A stretch of 64,000 nt of DNA from Chloroflexota bacterium. Its GTDB lineage: Bacteria; Chloroflexota; Anaerolineae; Anaerolineales; UBA11579. The stretch covers positions 340,213-404,212 of the forward strand of contig JABFGG010000004.1 in NCBI GenBank assembly GCA_013112575.1, in the 5' to 3' direction. Shown one piece after another: positions 51,666 through 59,701 of this stretch (position 1 is its first letter; each line of letters begins with the position of its first letter). The notes beneath the pieces were generated by a model, which did no database searches, had not been told where the DNA came from, and worked only from the letters and a program-made list of their open reading frames with translations. The translations under genes were made by a program, and so were the position numbers.

Positions 51666-52348
51666 GCCCCGAATTTTAACTTCAAGTCAGGCAGTTCATT
51701 CACCATGTAATCTAATAAAGCCCCGATGAAAAGCACAATACCTAGGAGTTCCAGACTCTCTTCCAGGGTAGTCAAAGCTGTATAGCCTGGGTTTTGTCCA
51801 TAAGTAGCTTTATAAAATTCATCCAATTGTTGCAGGCCAAAAGCGGCTCCTACATATAGCCCTCCTGCCAGGATGAAGCGCCAGCGCGTGTTGTTGGGTA
51901 ATCCGGTGAGAAAGCGCCAGTAGAAATAACCCAGTGCCAAAGCCAGCAATCCCAGTGGGAGCAACACTACAAGCGATCCTAATTGATCGCGCAGGGTACC
52001 CAATACATCCAACATATATTTATGCAGGGTGATGCTTTCATCGATGGACAGATACAGGAAAATAAGGCCTAGTAGCAGCCAGTGATAGGAGTAAGTATCA
52101 TTGGTGCGTCTTTTTGCGAAGCCGATAATGAAAAGCAATGTCCCGCTGAATAGAAGCAACAGCCCGCCGAACAGGGTGGGAAGATTTTCTTTATCATTGA
52201 GGTCGAACTGGCGCACCAGCCGTTGCATGAAGTCTAGATCGGGGAAGAGGTTGATCATTGCCAGCCCCAGAATGTGCAAGATGATGAGGATGGCGAGGAT
52301 CGTGAAAAGAGCTTGCTTGGCGAATTTGGCTTTGATGACGAGTTCCAT
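51662..52348 (-). CDS. Multi-helix membrane protein of unknown function
   Basis: An integral membrane protein of 228 residues with six or seven helices. A charged motif in a helix, LSIDESITLHKYM, is the most conserved-looking part. GAAFGLQQLDEFYK follows in a later loop. No family could be named with confidence. The ATG at 52348 is preceded 6 nt upstream by TACAAT without an SD, so the mRNA is probably leaderless. It is coupled to the GNAT gene by a 4-nt overlap. Confidence 0.78.
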   Translation of the reverse strand: MELVIKAKFAKQALFTILAILIILHILGLAMINLFPDLDFMQRLVRQFDLNDKENLPTLFGGLLLLFSGTLLFIIGFAKRRTNDTYSYHWLLLGLIFLYLSIDESITLHKYMLDVLGTLRDQLGSLVVLLPLGLLALALGYFYWRFLTGLPNNTRWRFILAGGLYVGAAFGLQQLDEFYKATYGQNPGYTALTTLEESLELLGIVLFIGALLDYMVNELPDLKLKFGA

Positions 52349-52354
52349 GCGTGT

Positions 52355-52360
52355 ATTGTA
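52355..52360 (-). promoter_or_regulatory. Leaderless -10 element of the 52348 gene
   Basis: TACAAT on the minus strand ends 6 nt before ATG 52348. There is no SD. It is one of six such sites. Confidence 0.6.
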
Positions 52361-52472
52361 CGTGAGCCTGGGGCTTATGTCGCCCATCTCGTTAAACGCT
52401 CAAGGGCTTTCGCCTGGAGATAATTTATTTAGGTAGAATAAGGCGTTCTTTTGGAAAAGCGACAATACTCAA

Positions 52473-53255
52473 ATGAAAAAACACGTCCTCTACCTATTGA
52501 TCTTCGGTTTGTTTGTGTTCTCCCGCTGTTCCATGCAGCCTGCAAAACCAGAGATTACCATTTTCGCAGCGGCTTCACTTACTGAAGCCTTCAATTTTTT
52601 AACTCTGGGCTTCAGTGGACAACATCCTGAGATTACCGTATCTATTAGTTATTCTGGTTCCCAGACCTTGCGGACGCAGATCCTGGAGGGTGCCCAGGCG
52701 GATGTGTTCGCCTCCGCCAACCTGAAGCATATGGACGACCTTATTGCTGCCCGGCTGGTGGAACCTGACCACTCCCAGGTCTTTGTCACCAACCAAATCG
52801 TGGTCGTGCTGCCTGCCGACAATCCGGCCGATGTGCGGACTTTGGAAAGCCTGGCCACGCCGGGCCTAAAGCTGGTCATGGCGGCTCCTGAAGTTCCGGT
52901 TGGCAGTTATTCCTTGGATGTGTTATCGGCGTTGAATGGACTTTATGATCCCACTTATCAGGCGCGTGTGCTGGCAAATCTGGTATCCAGTGAAGAGAAC
53001 GTCAAGCAGGTGATCGCCAAAGTGCAGTTGGGTGAGGTGGATGCGGGTATGGTCTACAGGTCAGATGCAGTTGCTGCCCCGGAATTGATTGTCCTGCCCA
53101 TTCCCGAGGAATACAACATCACTGCAGAGTACGCAATCGCTCCCCTAACTGCTGCTCCGCATCCCGATCTGGCCGAAGCCTTTCTGGAGTACGTACTATC
53201 ATCCAAAGGCCAAGCCATCCTTGAGCGTTGGGGCTTTACCCCTGTGAGGCCCTGA
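52473..53255 (+). CDS. modA: Molybdate ABC transporter substrate-binding protein
   Basis: A protein of 260 residues with a signal peptide whose Cys (SRC) may be lipid-modified. The ModA domain follows: ITIFAAASLTEAFNFL, the oxyanion-binding YSGSQTLRTQI, GAQADVFASANLKHMD and the later GEVDAGMVYRSDA. It would capture molybdate (or tungstate) outside the membrane and pass it to the permease encoded by the next gene, which begins 2 nt after its stop. No ATPase gene (modC) is adjacent. Confidence 0.92.
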   Translation: MKKHVLYLLIFGLFVFSRCSMQPAKPEITIFAAASLTEAFNFLTLGFSGQHPEITVSISYSGSQTLRTQILEGAQADVFASANLKHMDDLIAARLVEPDHSQVFVTNQIVVVLPADNPADVRTLESLATPGLKLVMAAPEVPVGSYSLDVLSALNGLYDPTYQARVLANLVSSEENVKQVIAKVQLGEVDAGMVYRSDAVAAPELIVLPIPEEYNITAEYAIAPLTAAPHPDLAEAFLEYVLSSKGQAILERWGFTPVRP

Positions 53256-53256
53256 T

Positions 53257-54048
53257 TTGGTTCGTTGGCGTCAAACCACCTGGTTGCTGATCCTCCTCAG
53301 CCTGGCATTTGCTCTGCTGCTGGCTCTACCTATCATCGCGCTCCTGGCGCGTGCCGTTCAACAAAGTGCAATATCTTCTCTTTCAACCCCAGCGACCTTG
53401 GCTGCATTACGTGTCAGCCTGCTCACCAGCCTGACCAGTTTGGGCTTGGTCATTGTGAGCGGCACACCGCTGGCTTACATCCTGGCGCGCTGGCAATTTC
53501 GTGGACGAGCCTGGCTGGAAACATTGGTTGACTTGCCCATCGTGATGCCGCCATCGGTGGCAGGCCTGGCCTTGTTGGTGGCTTTTGGGCGACGTGGCTT
53601 GATCGGTGCATTACTGTTGGATCTGGGTATCAGTCTGCCTTTCACAACTGCGGCAGTGGTGCTGGCGCAGGTCTTTGTGGCTGGGCCGCTCTATGTGCGG
53701 GCTGTGCGGGTGGGCTTTGCTGCCGTGGATGAACAATTGGAGGAAGCGGCCTTAGCCGAGGGGGCCACACCTATCCAGATCTTCCGATACGTGATGCTAC
53801 CGGCTGCCCGCGGCGCGCTGGTCAGCGGGGCCATCCTTTGCTGGGCCAGGGCTTTGGGTGAGTTTGGCGCTACGATCCTTTTTGCGGGCAACCTCATTGG
53901 ACGCACCCAGACGATGCCGCTGGCAATTTACTTGAGCCTGGAAGGTGACATCAGCGAGGCTTTGCTTTTGGCTGTTTTGATGCTGTTCATCTCCGGGGCG
54001 TCTTTGCTACTTTTACGCCGTTTGGAAGAGCACTGGCAGGTAGTGTAA
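53257..54048 (+). CDS. modB: Molybdate ABC transporter permease
   Basis: A permease of 263 residues with about six helices and the ATPase-contact EAA loop EAALAEGATPIQIFRYVMLPAA. It also has LARWQFRGRAWLETLVDLPIVMPPSVAGLALL and GEFGATILFAGNL, all ModB family. The start is TTG 53257, with GAGG 7 nt upstream. The ATPase gene is missing, as for the thiamine system, so a shared ATPase from elsewhere is likely. Confidence 0.92.
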   Translation: MVRWRQTTWLLILLSLAFALLLALPIIALLARAVQQSAISSLSTPATLAALRVSLLTSLTSLGLVIVSGTPLAYILARWQFRGRAWLETLVDLPIVMPPSVAGLALLVAFGRRGLIGALLLDLGISLPFTTAAVVLAQVFVAGPLYVRAVRVGFAAVDEQLEEAALAEGATPIQIFRYVMLPAARGALVSGAILCWARALGEFGATILFAGNLIGRTQTMPLAIYLSLEGDISEALLLAVLMLFISGASLLLLRRLEEHWQVV

Positions 54049-54076
54049 AAGAGCTTGCGATTAGCAAACTCTTTTT
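54047..54076. terminator. Terminator after modB
   Basis: AAAAGAG-C-TTGC-GATTA-GCAA-A-CTCTTTT with six T residues. It sits between convergent genes and can serve both. Its core resembles the hairpin at 13423. Confidence 0.85.
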
Positions 54077-55311
54077 TATTCCGCTTGTTTGCTTTGCCTC
54101 GTGATGTAGCCCCACAGCGGCACGCTGGGCAAAAGGATCATAGCAGATGTGATGAGGGCAGCCCGCAACGAACGCAAACTGCCAATGGCGCCAATGATCG
54201 GCCCCCCGGCTGTTTCTCCCAGGGCGTCCAATTGTCCGGCCATGGATAAAACGGTGGCACGTACTCTCGAAGGGACATTCTGATTGAGCCAGGCTTCGGT
54301 CAGTGGGTGTGTCACTGTGCGTAATGTGTTGAAGCTCAACATTGCCAGAATCGCCAGGAAGAAATTGCCCGTAAAGGCAAACAGGAACATCCCCAGGACC
54401 ATTCCCGCGTATAAGCCTTGCAAGATACGCGGGAGGCCCTGGCCTTTGTTTTGATCGACAAAGCGCTTGGCAATTTCGCTGGCGCCCAGGCCCAGCAGGA
54501 TGCCCACGAAACCGAGCAGGCCAAACCAGCGTACAGCATCCATCTCCACGCCAAATAGATCAGGGAAGGTGAAACGTTCCAGTAGCAAAGCGCCACCCAG
54601 CCGATCCCAGCCCTCGCTGTAAAAACCCACAAAGAGCGCGATCAACGTAAAGGTCATCAAAACTGCCTGCTGGCGAACATGCATCAACCCGGCGCGCACT
54701 GTGTACCAAAGATCTTGCCAGCTTTCACGCTCCTCTAGGGGCTTGCGTTGAAAGCCTGTTTCCGGCATAAATGCGATCAGGAAGATCACCAACAAAATGC
54801 GCAGACCACCGCCCATGATGAACGGTAGGCCTAAAGATTGCTCAGCCAGCCACACACTAATGGGGATACCTGCTAGGTTGCCTAGCAGTCCAAGCTGCCC
54901 ACCTCGCAAGAAAAGGGGTGTAGCGCGCTGCACCCCGACCTCATCGCTTATCCAGGCCGAGTTGGCCCCACTAATAAAGGTCCAGCCCAGCCCCCAAACC
55001 ACTTGTGACAACAGCACGACTGCAAACAGTGGCGCAAAACCTTCGATCATGAAACCCAGTCCAACGAGCAGCCCCCCCACGATGATCGAGAGCCTGCGGC
55101 TGTATACATCAGCCACCACACCTGTAGGTATCTCGAAGAGGAACACGGTGGCCTCCAAGGTGGTGCCGACTAGCACCAACTGTAAGGGGTCCAGGCCCAC
55201 CGCTTGGACCCGGTAGATCACGCTGGTCGTGAAAGCCATGGTGGTTGACAAACTGGTCACAAAAGCTGCAACGAGATAGATCAAAACGGGATCAAGTTTC
55301 TTGATCGCCAT
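54076..55311 (-). CDS. MFS transporter
   Basis: A 12-helix major facilitator of 411 residues. The loop 2-3 motif is GVVADVYSRRLSII, and FLFEIPTGV precedes it. A cytosolic loop lies between the halves. The substrate is not readable. This type often exports drugs or sugars. The ATG overlaps the stop of rsgA by 1 nt (TAATG), so translation is probably coupled to rsgA. A longer frame into rsgA is ruled out by this fit. Confidence 0.85.
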   Translation of the reverse strand: MAIKKLDPVLIYLVAAFVTSLSTTMAFTTSVIYRVQAVGLDPLQLVLVGTTLEATVFLFEIPTGVVADVYSRRLSIIVGGLLVGLGFMIEGFAPLFAVVLLSQVVWGLGWTFISGANSAWISDEVGVQRATPLFLRGGQLGLLGNLAGIPISVWLAEQSLGLPFIMGGGLRILLVIFLIAFMPETGFQRKPLEERESWQDLWYTVRAGLMHVRQQAVLMTFTLIALFVGFYSEGWDRLGGALLLERFTFPDLFGVEMDAVRWFGLLGFVGILLGLGASEIAKRFVDQNKGQGLPRILQGLYAGMVLGMFLFAFTGNFFLAILAMLSFNTLRTVTHPLTEAWLNQNVPSRVRATVLSMAGQLDALGETAGGPIIGAIGSLRSLRAALITSAMILLPSVPLWGYITRQSKQAE

Positions 55312-56519
55312 TATGCTGGCAATTGCATGTAAATTTTCTGGTAGCTTTTGAAGCGACCCTCTGCCACTTCTCCATTTTCTACGGCGACCCTTACTGCACA
55401 ACCCGGTTCATCCTTGTGAGCGCAGTCGCTGAATTTACAGGCCCCTGCCAGGGTCAGCAATTCAGGATAGTGCTCGATTAACTCGTTCCTGCGCAGCCCG
55501 GCCAGGCCAAAATTGCGAATACCGGGCGTATCGATCACCAGGCTGTCTTCATTGAGATGGATCAGGTTGGCCTGGGTGGTAGTGTGGCGGCCTTGTAAAT
55601 TGTCATCACTGACAGCCCCTACGCGCAGCTCCAGATGGGGATAAGCTGCATTCAGCAGGGAGGATTTGCCCACACCGGACAGACCTGCCAGCGCGGTGAT
55701 CTTGCCGGCCAATGCCTGGCGCAAGTCATCGATGCCTGTGCTGTCTTCCGCACTGGTCAGCAGGATGGGGATGTCCAGTTGGCGGTAAGGCCATAGGACA
55801 GTCTCTAACTCGATCTGGTCTTCCAAGAGGTCGATCTTGTTGACACATAGCACGGGTGTAAGTTGGTTGCGCTCGGCAGCGATCAGGTAACGATCGACCA
55901 ACTCCGGCCAGAAGTGCGGTTGCAGCCAGGCGGCCACGATCAGCACCTGGTCCAGGTTGGCAGCAATGATGTGCTTCAGGGGGCGTTCGCCAACGTCCTG
56001 CCGTACCAGCGCGCTGCGTCGTGGTAGCACCGCCTCGACCACGCCACTGCTTTCATCCTGTACAGTCACTATCACCTCATCCCCCACAGCGAGTGGATTG
56101 GAGTAGCCTTCTTCTACTACCAGTAGTGAGCCGCGTAGATCACATAGCAAGGTGTCGTCATCAATCAGCACTCGACAGCGTCCTGAACTGATCTCGGTGA
56201 CCAGCCCGCTGCGCTGGCCTTCTGCTAATACTGGCCCTTCAACATCCTGGTCCTGGGCGGCCTTGTCCTGCTGCTCAAAGACTTTTTGCTCCATGTTCTT
56301 ACGGCGTTGTTGCTCCCCGCGCGGCATGATACGCTCTTCTTCGAGCAAGTCCAACTCATCCCAACTCTCCTCGTTCAGATCACGCCAGTCTTTTTGGCGC
56401 GGTTGTTTGCTTTTCTGCCTTGGTTTTTCTTTTCGGCGGGCCTGCTGCAACTTTTTCCGTTGTTCAGCCTTGGCGCGCCCCTTGATGTACTTTTCAAGGT
56501 CTTGATTTTGGTCTTTCAC
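55311..56519 (-). CDS. rsgA: Ribosome small-subunit GTPase RsgA
   Basis: A circularly permuted GTPase of 402 residues that helps late maturation of the 30S subunit. After an unusual basic, Gln/Lys/Arg-rich N-terminal extension of about 100 residues comes the OB domain, then G4 CVNKIDL, G1 GLSGVGKSSLL and G3 DTPG in permuted order, and the zinc motif CKFSDCAHKDEPGC. The start is GTG 56519, with AGGA 7 nt upstream. The gene is preceded by a leader with a small ORF and a terminator (see 56543-56781), so it is likely controlled by attenuation. It is coupled to the MFS gene downstream. Confidence 0.95.
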   Translation of the reverse strand: MKDQNQDLEKYIKGRAKAEQRKKLQQARRKEKPRQKSKQPRQKDWRDLNEESWDELDLLEEERIMPRGEQQRRKNMEQKVFEQQDKAAQDQDVEGPVLAEGQRSGLVTEISSGRCRVLIDDDTLLCDLRGSLLVVEEGYSNPLAVGDEVIVTVQDESSGVVEAVLPRRSALVRQDVGERPLKHIIAANLDQVLIVAAWLQPHFWPELVDRYLIAAERNQLTPVLCVNKIDLLEDQIELETVLWPYRQLDIPILLTSAEDSTGIDDLRQALAGKITALAGLSGVGKSSLLNAAYPHLELRVGAVSDDNLQGRHTTTQANLIHLNEDSLVIDTPGIRNFGLAGLRRNELIEHYPELLTLAGACKFSDCAHKDEPGCAVRVAVENGEVAEGRFKSYQKIYMQLPA

Positions 56520-56542
56520 TTTTCTTTCCTGTTTACCTGGTT

Positions 56543-56567
56543 AAAACAAAAACAGCCTTCAGGCTGT
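56543..56567 (-). terminator. Intrinsic terminator in the rsgA leader
   Basis: On the minus strand ACAGCC-TGAA-GGCTGT is followed by TTTTGTTTT. It ends only about 24 nt before the rsgA GTG, leaving no room for a separate promoter, so rsgA needs read-through. Confidence 0.85.
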
Positions 56568-56596
56568 GTACGCCACGGCTGCCGGTTAAACAATTT

Positions 56597-56619
56597 CGGC
56601 CACAGATCACCTGTGGCCG
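56597..56619 (-). repeat. Strong hairpin in the rsgA leader
   Basis: CGGCCACAG-GTGAT-CTGTGGCCG forms a perfect 9-bp GC-rich stem between the small ORF and the terminator. It may act as a pause or anti-terminator element. Confidence 0.7.
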
Positions 56620-56640
56620 CGCAGAGTAAATGAGATTCGC

Positions 56641-56715
56641 TTAGCGGAGCGACCAGAGGCGCACATCAGCACATGTTGTGTGCTCAACATTCTTTACTAC
56701 AATCACAATGACCAT
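56641..56715 (-). CDS. Putative leader peptide ORF upstream of rsgA (24 aa)
   Basis: ATG at 56715 with AAGGAGG about 11 nt upstream (a strong SD at slightly long spacing). It starts MVIVIVVKNVEHTTC and ends ADVRLWSLR before a TAA. Its SD part GAGGCGC can pair perfectly with GCGCCTC inside codons 18-20 of the ORF itself, so translation may be controlled by folding. A second hairpin (AGCACA-TGTTG-TGTGCT) lies in the ORF. It is either a leader peptide for attenuation or a small regulatory peptide. I know of no family for it. Confidence 0.5.
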   Translation of the reverse strand: MVIVIVVKNVEHTTCADVRLWSLR

Positions 56716-56752
56716 ATGTCTGCGCGCCTCCTTTTCAGAAAAGTATTTTAGA

Positions 56753-56781
56753 AGTTTATCACCGACCGGATTTTTCGGCAA
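56753..56781 (-). promoter_or_regulatory. Promoter of the rsgA leader transcript
   Basis: On the minus strand TTGCCG (56776-56781) and TAAACT (56753-56758) are 17 nt apart. They lie right after the stop of the upstream VOC gene and just before the SD of the small ORF. Confidence 0.6.
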
Positions 56782-56787
56782 CTAGCC

Positions 56788-57138
56788 CTAATATTCCTCC
56801 GGTTTATTGATCTCGATAAGATGCCCATCCGGGTCACGCAGGTAGGCCGAGCGGCCCCAATAGTAGTCCTTGGGTGCAACTTCAAGGGTCAGCCCCGCTG
56901 CCTGAAGTTCCTCACAACTGGCATCGACATCATCCACGGCATAAGCGAAATGGTTTTCGGGTGGCAGTTCCCCTTCATCGGCTTGATAGGATTTGTGGAT
57001 AAAGATCTTGGTGCTGCCCGACATGAAGATGGCCATGTCTTCCGAGGCAGCAATGGGTTCTCCTAAGAGCTTTTGATAGAAAGCTGACATCCCTGCCACA
57101 TCATCCGTAAAATAAGCCACTTCAACCAGTTGTTTCAT
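56788..57138 (-). CDS. VOC-family protein, second copy
   Basis: A protein of 116 residues of the VOC fold. It has VEVAYFTDDVAGMSAFYQKLLG at the front, NHFAYAVDDVDASCEELQAAG in the middle and SAYLRDPDGHLIEINKPEEY at the end. DPDGHLIEI is the classical glyoxalase-type motif with the metal-ligand Glu. The ATG at 57138 has GGAGG 5 nt upstream. A longer frame upstream is less likely. The rsgA leader promoter starts inside its 3' flank. Confidence 0.88.
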   Translation of the reverse strand: MKQLVEVAYFTDDVAGMSAFYQKLLGEPIAASEDMAIFMSGSTKIFIHKSYQADEGELPPENHFAYAVDDVDASCEELQAAGLTLEVAPKDYYWGRSAYLRDPDGHLIEINKPEEY

Positions 57139-57260
57139 AGCTGCCTCCAAAGCAGACAAATCTACTCCCGATACTATCATTAGTTCACGAATTGGACGAA
57201 GGATTATCCGGCCAACTGCCTGGCTTATTGGTTATACTTAGCCGCTGATTTGGGTGTCTG

Positions 57261-58925
57261 ATGCGCAAATATTTCCAACTCTCACGTTTCGAATGGCTAC
57301 TGCTGGCCGTGGTGGTATTACCCCATTTGCTGATCGCCTTCAGCAATATGGTTGCCGTGCTGGATTGGTACACCACCGATGATGCTTTTTACTATTTTGT
57401 GCCGGCGCGCAACATCGCAGCTGGGAACGGCATCAGCTTTGATGGCCTGACGCGCAGCAACGGCTTTCATCCCCTGTGGATGGCCGTACTCGTCCCCATC
57501 TTTGCCCTGGCACAGATAGATAACATATTGCCTTTGCGCATGCTGATTGTGGTGCTGGCCTTACTGAATGCGGCCACGGGGATCGTGCTATTTCGGTTGG
57601 TCAAGCGTTATCTTTCCATCGAAGTGGCCGCTTTTGTGGCTTTTGTATGGGCCCTTACACCTGCGATTCATGGATTGACCACCAAGGGTGGCGTCGAAGC
57701 TGGTTTGAATGCTTTTTTCATCTTGTTGTTGTGGGAGAGAGTAAGTGCTTTCAATCAGCGCGAACAATTGGAGGGCCACTATTGGCGCGAGATCGCCGGT
57801 TTGGGGCTAATCGCGGCTTTCACCATTTTCACCCGGCTCGATAATATCTTCCTCGTGTTCTTCGCGGGGCTATGGTTATGGCTGCGCTGGTTTGGCGACA
57901 ATTGGGGACAACGTCTGAGGATGGGTTTTGCTTTCTTCCTTCCCGTTGTGGTGATTATGCTGGGTTACCTGGTCTGGAATCAAGTCGCTTTTGGTACGCC
58001 AACACCGGTCAGCGGGCAGATCAAATTGTGGTGGGGCACGCTGGATGGCACAGTGTATGGCTTCCCCGTCAAACGCCTGGAGACCTTTGCGGGCCAGTTC
58101 TTTACCGATGATGAGGACCTGGGCCCCTGGCATGTTGCCACGGCAGGACTGTACCGCACTGCTGAGAATATCGTTGCCAATCAAGGGGGTGAGGTTACTG
58201 TGGCAGCACGGCGCAATGTGTTGTTAGCCTTGGGGGGAGGTATCGGTTTGTTGGCTGCTGCCGTCACCTGGTTGCAATGCAAGTTCGTGTGGAGGGCTGT
58301 GGTTGGCATGGGCTTTTTCTCATTCTTCCTGGCCACCTTTGCGCAGATCACTTATTACAAGGCCGCCGGTTCCATGGCGCAACAACCCTGGTATTGGGTC
58401 AGTGAGACCGTTTTCCTGGTGTTGGTTCTGGGGCTTTTGCTGGAAGCCTTGCGGAGAACTGTCGACAGGTATATCCCAATCCCACGCGCATTTACATGCC
58501 GCGCTTTCAACCTCTTCAGTATCTTGCTGGTGCTGGGCTTCTTTGGTTATATGCTGGCAGGCTTACGGCCCAATGCTAACCCGGACAGCCATTATTACGT
58601 GCATCGCCCTGTGTGGATGGAGGCCAACACAGAACCCGGCGCGCGCATTGCTGTCACAGGGGCGGGCAACCTGGGCTATTTCACTGAGGGCCGTACTATC
58701 GTCAACATGGATGGCCTGATGAACAGCTATGATTATTTCCTGGCTTTGCAGAATGGTACAGGGGCAGAATTCCTAGCAGACCTGGGTGTGGATTACGTCT
58801 TTGGCAATAATTACGTAGTGGCAGTTTCCAACCCATACGGCCCGATGTTGGAGGGGCATTTGCGGGAGGCAGGCGTGTACCGTTTTGGGGAGCGCGAGTT
58901 GATCCTCTGGAAGTTTGTCCCATAA
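57261..58925 (+). CDS. GT-C-type integral membrane protein (probable glycosyltransferase)
   Basis: A protein of 554 residues with about 12 helices and a C-terminal part outside. The first outside loop TTDDAFYYFVPARNIAAGNGISFDGLTRSNGFHPLWM has the Asp pair and the GxSFDG...NGFHPLW pattern of membrane-bound sugar-transferring enzymes (GT39/ArnT-like). The donor is probably a lipid-linked sugar. It sits next to a methyltransferase, and the GT4 and heparinase-like genes follow later, a surface-polysaccharide setting. The ATG lacks a good SD, and TATACT lies about 22 nt upstream. Confidence 0.8.
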   Translation: MRKYFQLSRFEWLLLAVVVLPHLLIAFSNMVAVLDWYTTDDAFYYFVPARNIAAGNGISFDGLTRSNGFHPLWMAVLVPIFALAQIDNILPLRMLIVVLALLNAATGIVLFRLVKRYLSIEVAAFVAFVWALTPAIHGLTTKGGVEAGLNAFFILLLWERVSAFNQREQLEGHYWREIAGLGLIAAFTIFTRLDNIFLVFFAGLWLWLRWFGDNWGQRLRMGFAFFLPVVVIMLGYLVWNQVAFGTPTPVSGQIKLWWGTLDGTVYGFPVKRLETFAGQFFTDDEDLGPWHVATAGLYRTAENIVANQGGEVTVAARRNVLLALGGGIGLLAAAVTWLQCKFVWRAVVGMGFFSFFLATFAQITYYKAAGSMAQQPWYWVSETVFLVLVLGLLLEALRRTVDRYIPIPRAFTCRAFNLFSILLVLGFFGYMLAGLRPNANPDSHYYVHRPVWMEANTEPGARIAVTGAGNLGYFTEGRTIVNMDGLMNSYDYFLALQNGTGAEFLADLGVDYVFGNNYVVAVSNPYGPMLEGHLREAGVYRFGERELILWKFVP

Positions 58926-58926
58926 G

Positions 58927-59664
58927 ATGTCGCATTCTGATAAAGCAGCAACCCACGGCGAGCCGTCCTACGTCTGGCGGGCAGGGCAGCAGCGCCGCCT
59001 CGAGATGGTGTTGGCTGCGGCAGGTGAACGTGCCAAAGGCAGTGTGCTTGAGAACGGCTGCGGGGTGGGTATGTATGTGGAGAAATTGGCTGAAGCGGGT
59101 GGGCAGGTTTATGGCCTGGAATATGATTACGAACGCGCTGCCGAAGCGGCCCAACTTTCAAACTTGATCAGCAATGCAGCCGGGGAGCAGTTGCCTTATC
59201 CCGCTAACAGCTTCGACCTGATGCTCAGCCATGAGGTCATCGAGCACGTACGCGATGACAGGCAGGCGGTGGCTGAGATGCTGCGGGTGCTGAAGCCCGG
59301 GGGGCGTTTGGCTTTGTTTTGTCCCAATCGCGGTTACCCTTTTGAGACCCATGGCATTTACTGGCGCGGGAAGTACCGTTTTGGCAACATACCCCTGGTG
59401 AATTATTTGCCACGGGGCTGGCGCGATAGGCTGGCACCACACGTTGAGGTGTACACGCGGCGTGATCTGGGGAAATTGTTCGAGGGCTTATCCGCCAAGT
59501 TCGTGGAGCGCAGGATCATTTTTGGGGCCTATGACAACATCATCTATCGCTGGCCGCGTGTGGGGCGAGTGTTGCGGGCAGTGTTACAGTTCCTGGAGCG
59601 TACGCCGCTGCGTGCCTTTGGCTTGTCGCATTTTTGGGTTATTGAAAAAAATAATCACGAATAG
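58927..59664 (+). CDS. Class I SAM-dependent methyltransferase
   Basis: A protein of 245 residues with the Rossmann-type methyltransferase core. Motif I is VLENGCGVGMYV (ENGCGVG for the usual DxGxGxG), YGLEYD follows, and motif II/III are FDLMLSHEVIEHV and MLRVLKPGGRLALF. It transfers a methyl group from SAM, probably to a sugar or lipid given the neighbours. It starts 1 nt after the stop of the membrane enzyme gene. The last residues (NNHE) and stop are encoded by a CACGAAT repeat (59656-59688), so the C-terminus may have been changed by that element. Confidence 0.88.
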   Translation: MSHSDKAATHGEPSYVWRAGQQRRLEMVLAAAGERAKGSVLENGCGVGMYVEKLAEAGGQVYGLEYDYERAAEAAQLSNLISNAAGEQLPYPANSFDLMLSHEVIEHVRDDRQAVAEMLRVLKPGGRLALFCPNRGYPFETHGIYWRGKYRFGNIPLVNYLPRGWRDRLAPHVEVYTRRDLGKLFEGLSAKFVERRIIFGAYDNIIYRWPRVGRVLRAVLQFLERTPLRAFGLSHFWVIEKNNHE

Positions 59665-59688
59665 CACGAATGGACGAATAACACGAAT
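59656..59688. repeat. CACGAAT microrepeat cluster
   Basis: CACGAAT (59656), CACGAAT (59665), GACGAAT (59673) and CACGAAT (59682) follow at 8- to 9-nt steps. The first copy encodes the end of the methyltransferase. This AATCACGAAT-type cluster is a familiar dispersed intergenic repeat in bacterial genomes. Confidence 0.7.
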
Positions 59689-59701
59689 GTGATTTTGTAG
59701 T

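Noticed and set aside
56543..56787. rsgA leader as 6S RNA, tmRNA or SRP RNA
   Set aside because: The parts visible (SD, short ORF, separate hairpins, terminator) do not show the long bulged helix of 6S RNA or the end-pairing and tag ORF of tmRNA.
59650..59690. Possible CRISPR-like array (CACGAAT units)
   Set aside because: Units of 7 nt at 8-9 nt steps without spacers do not resemble CRISPR repeats, and no cas genes are present.
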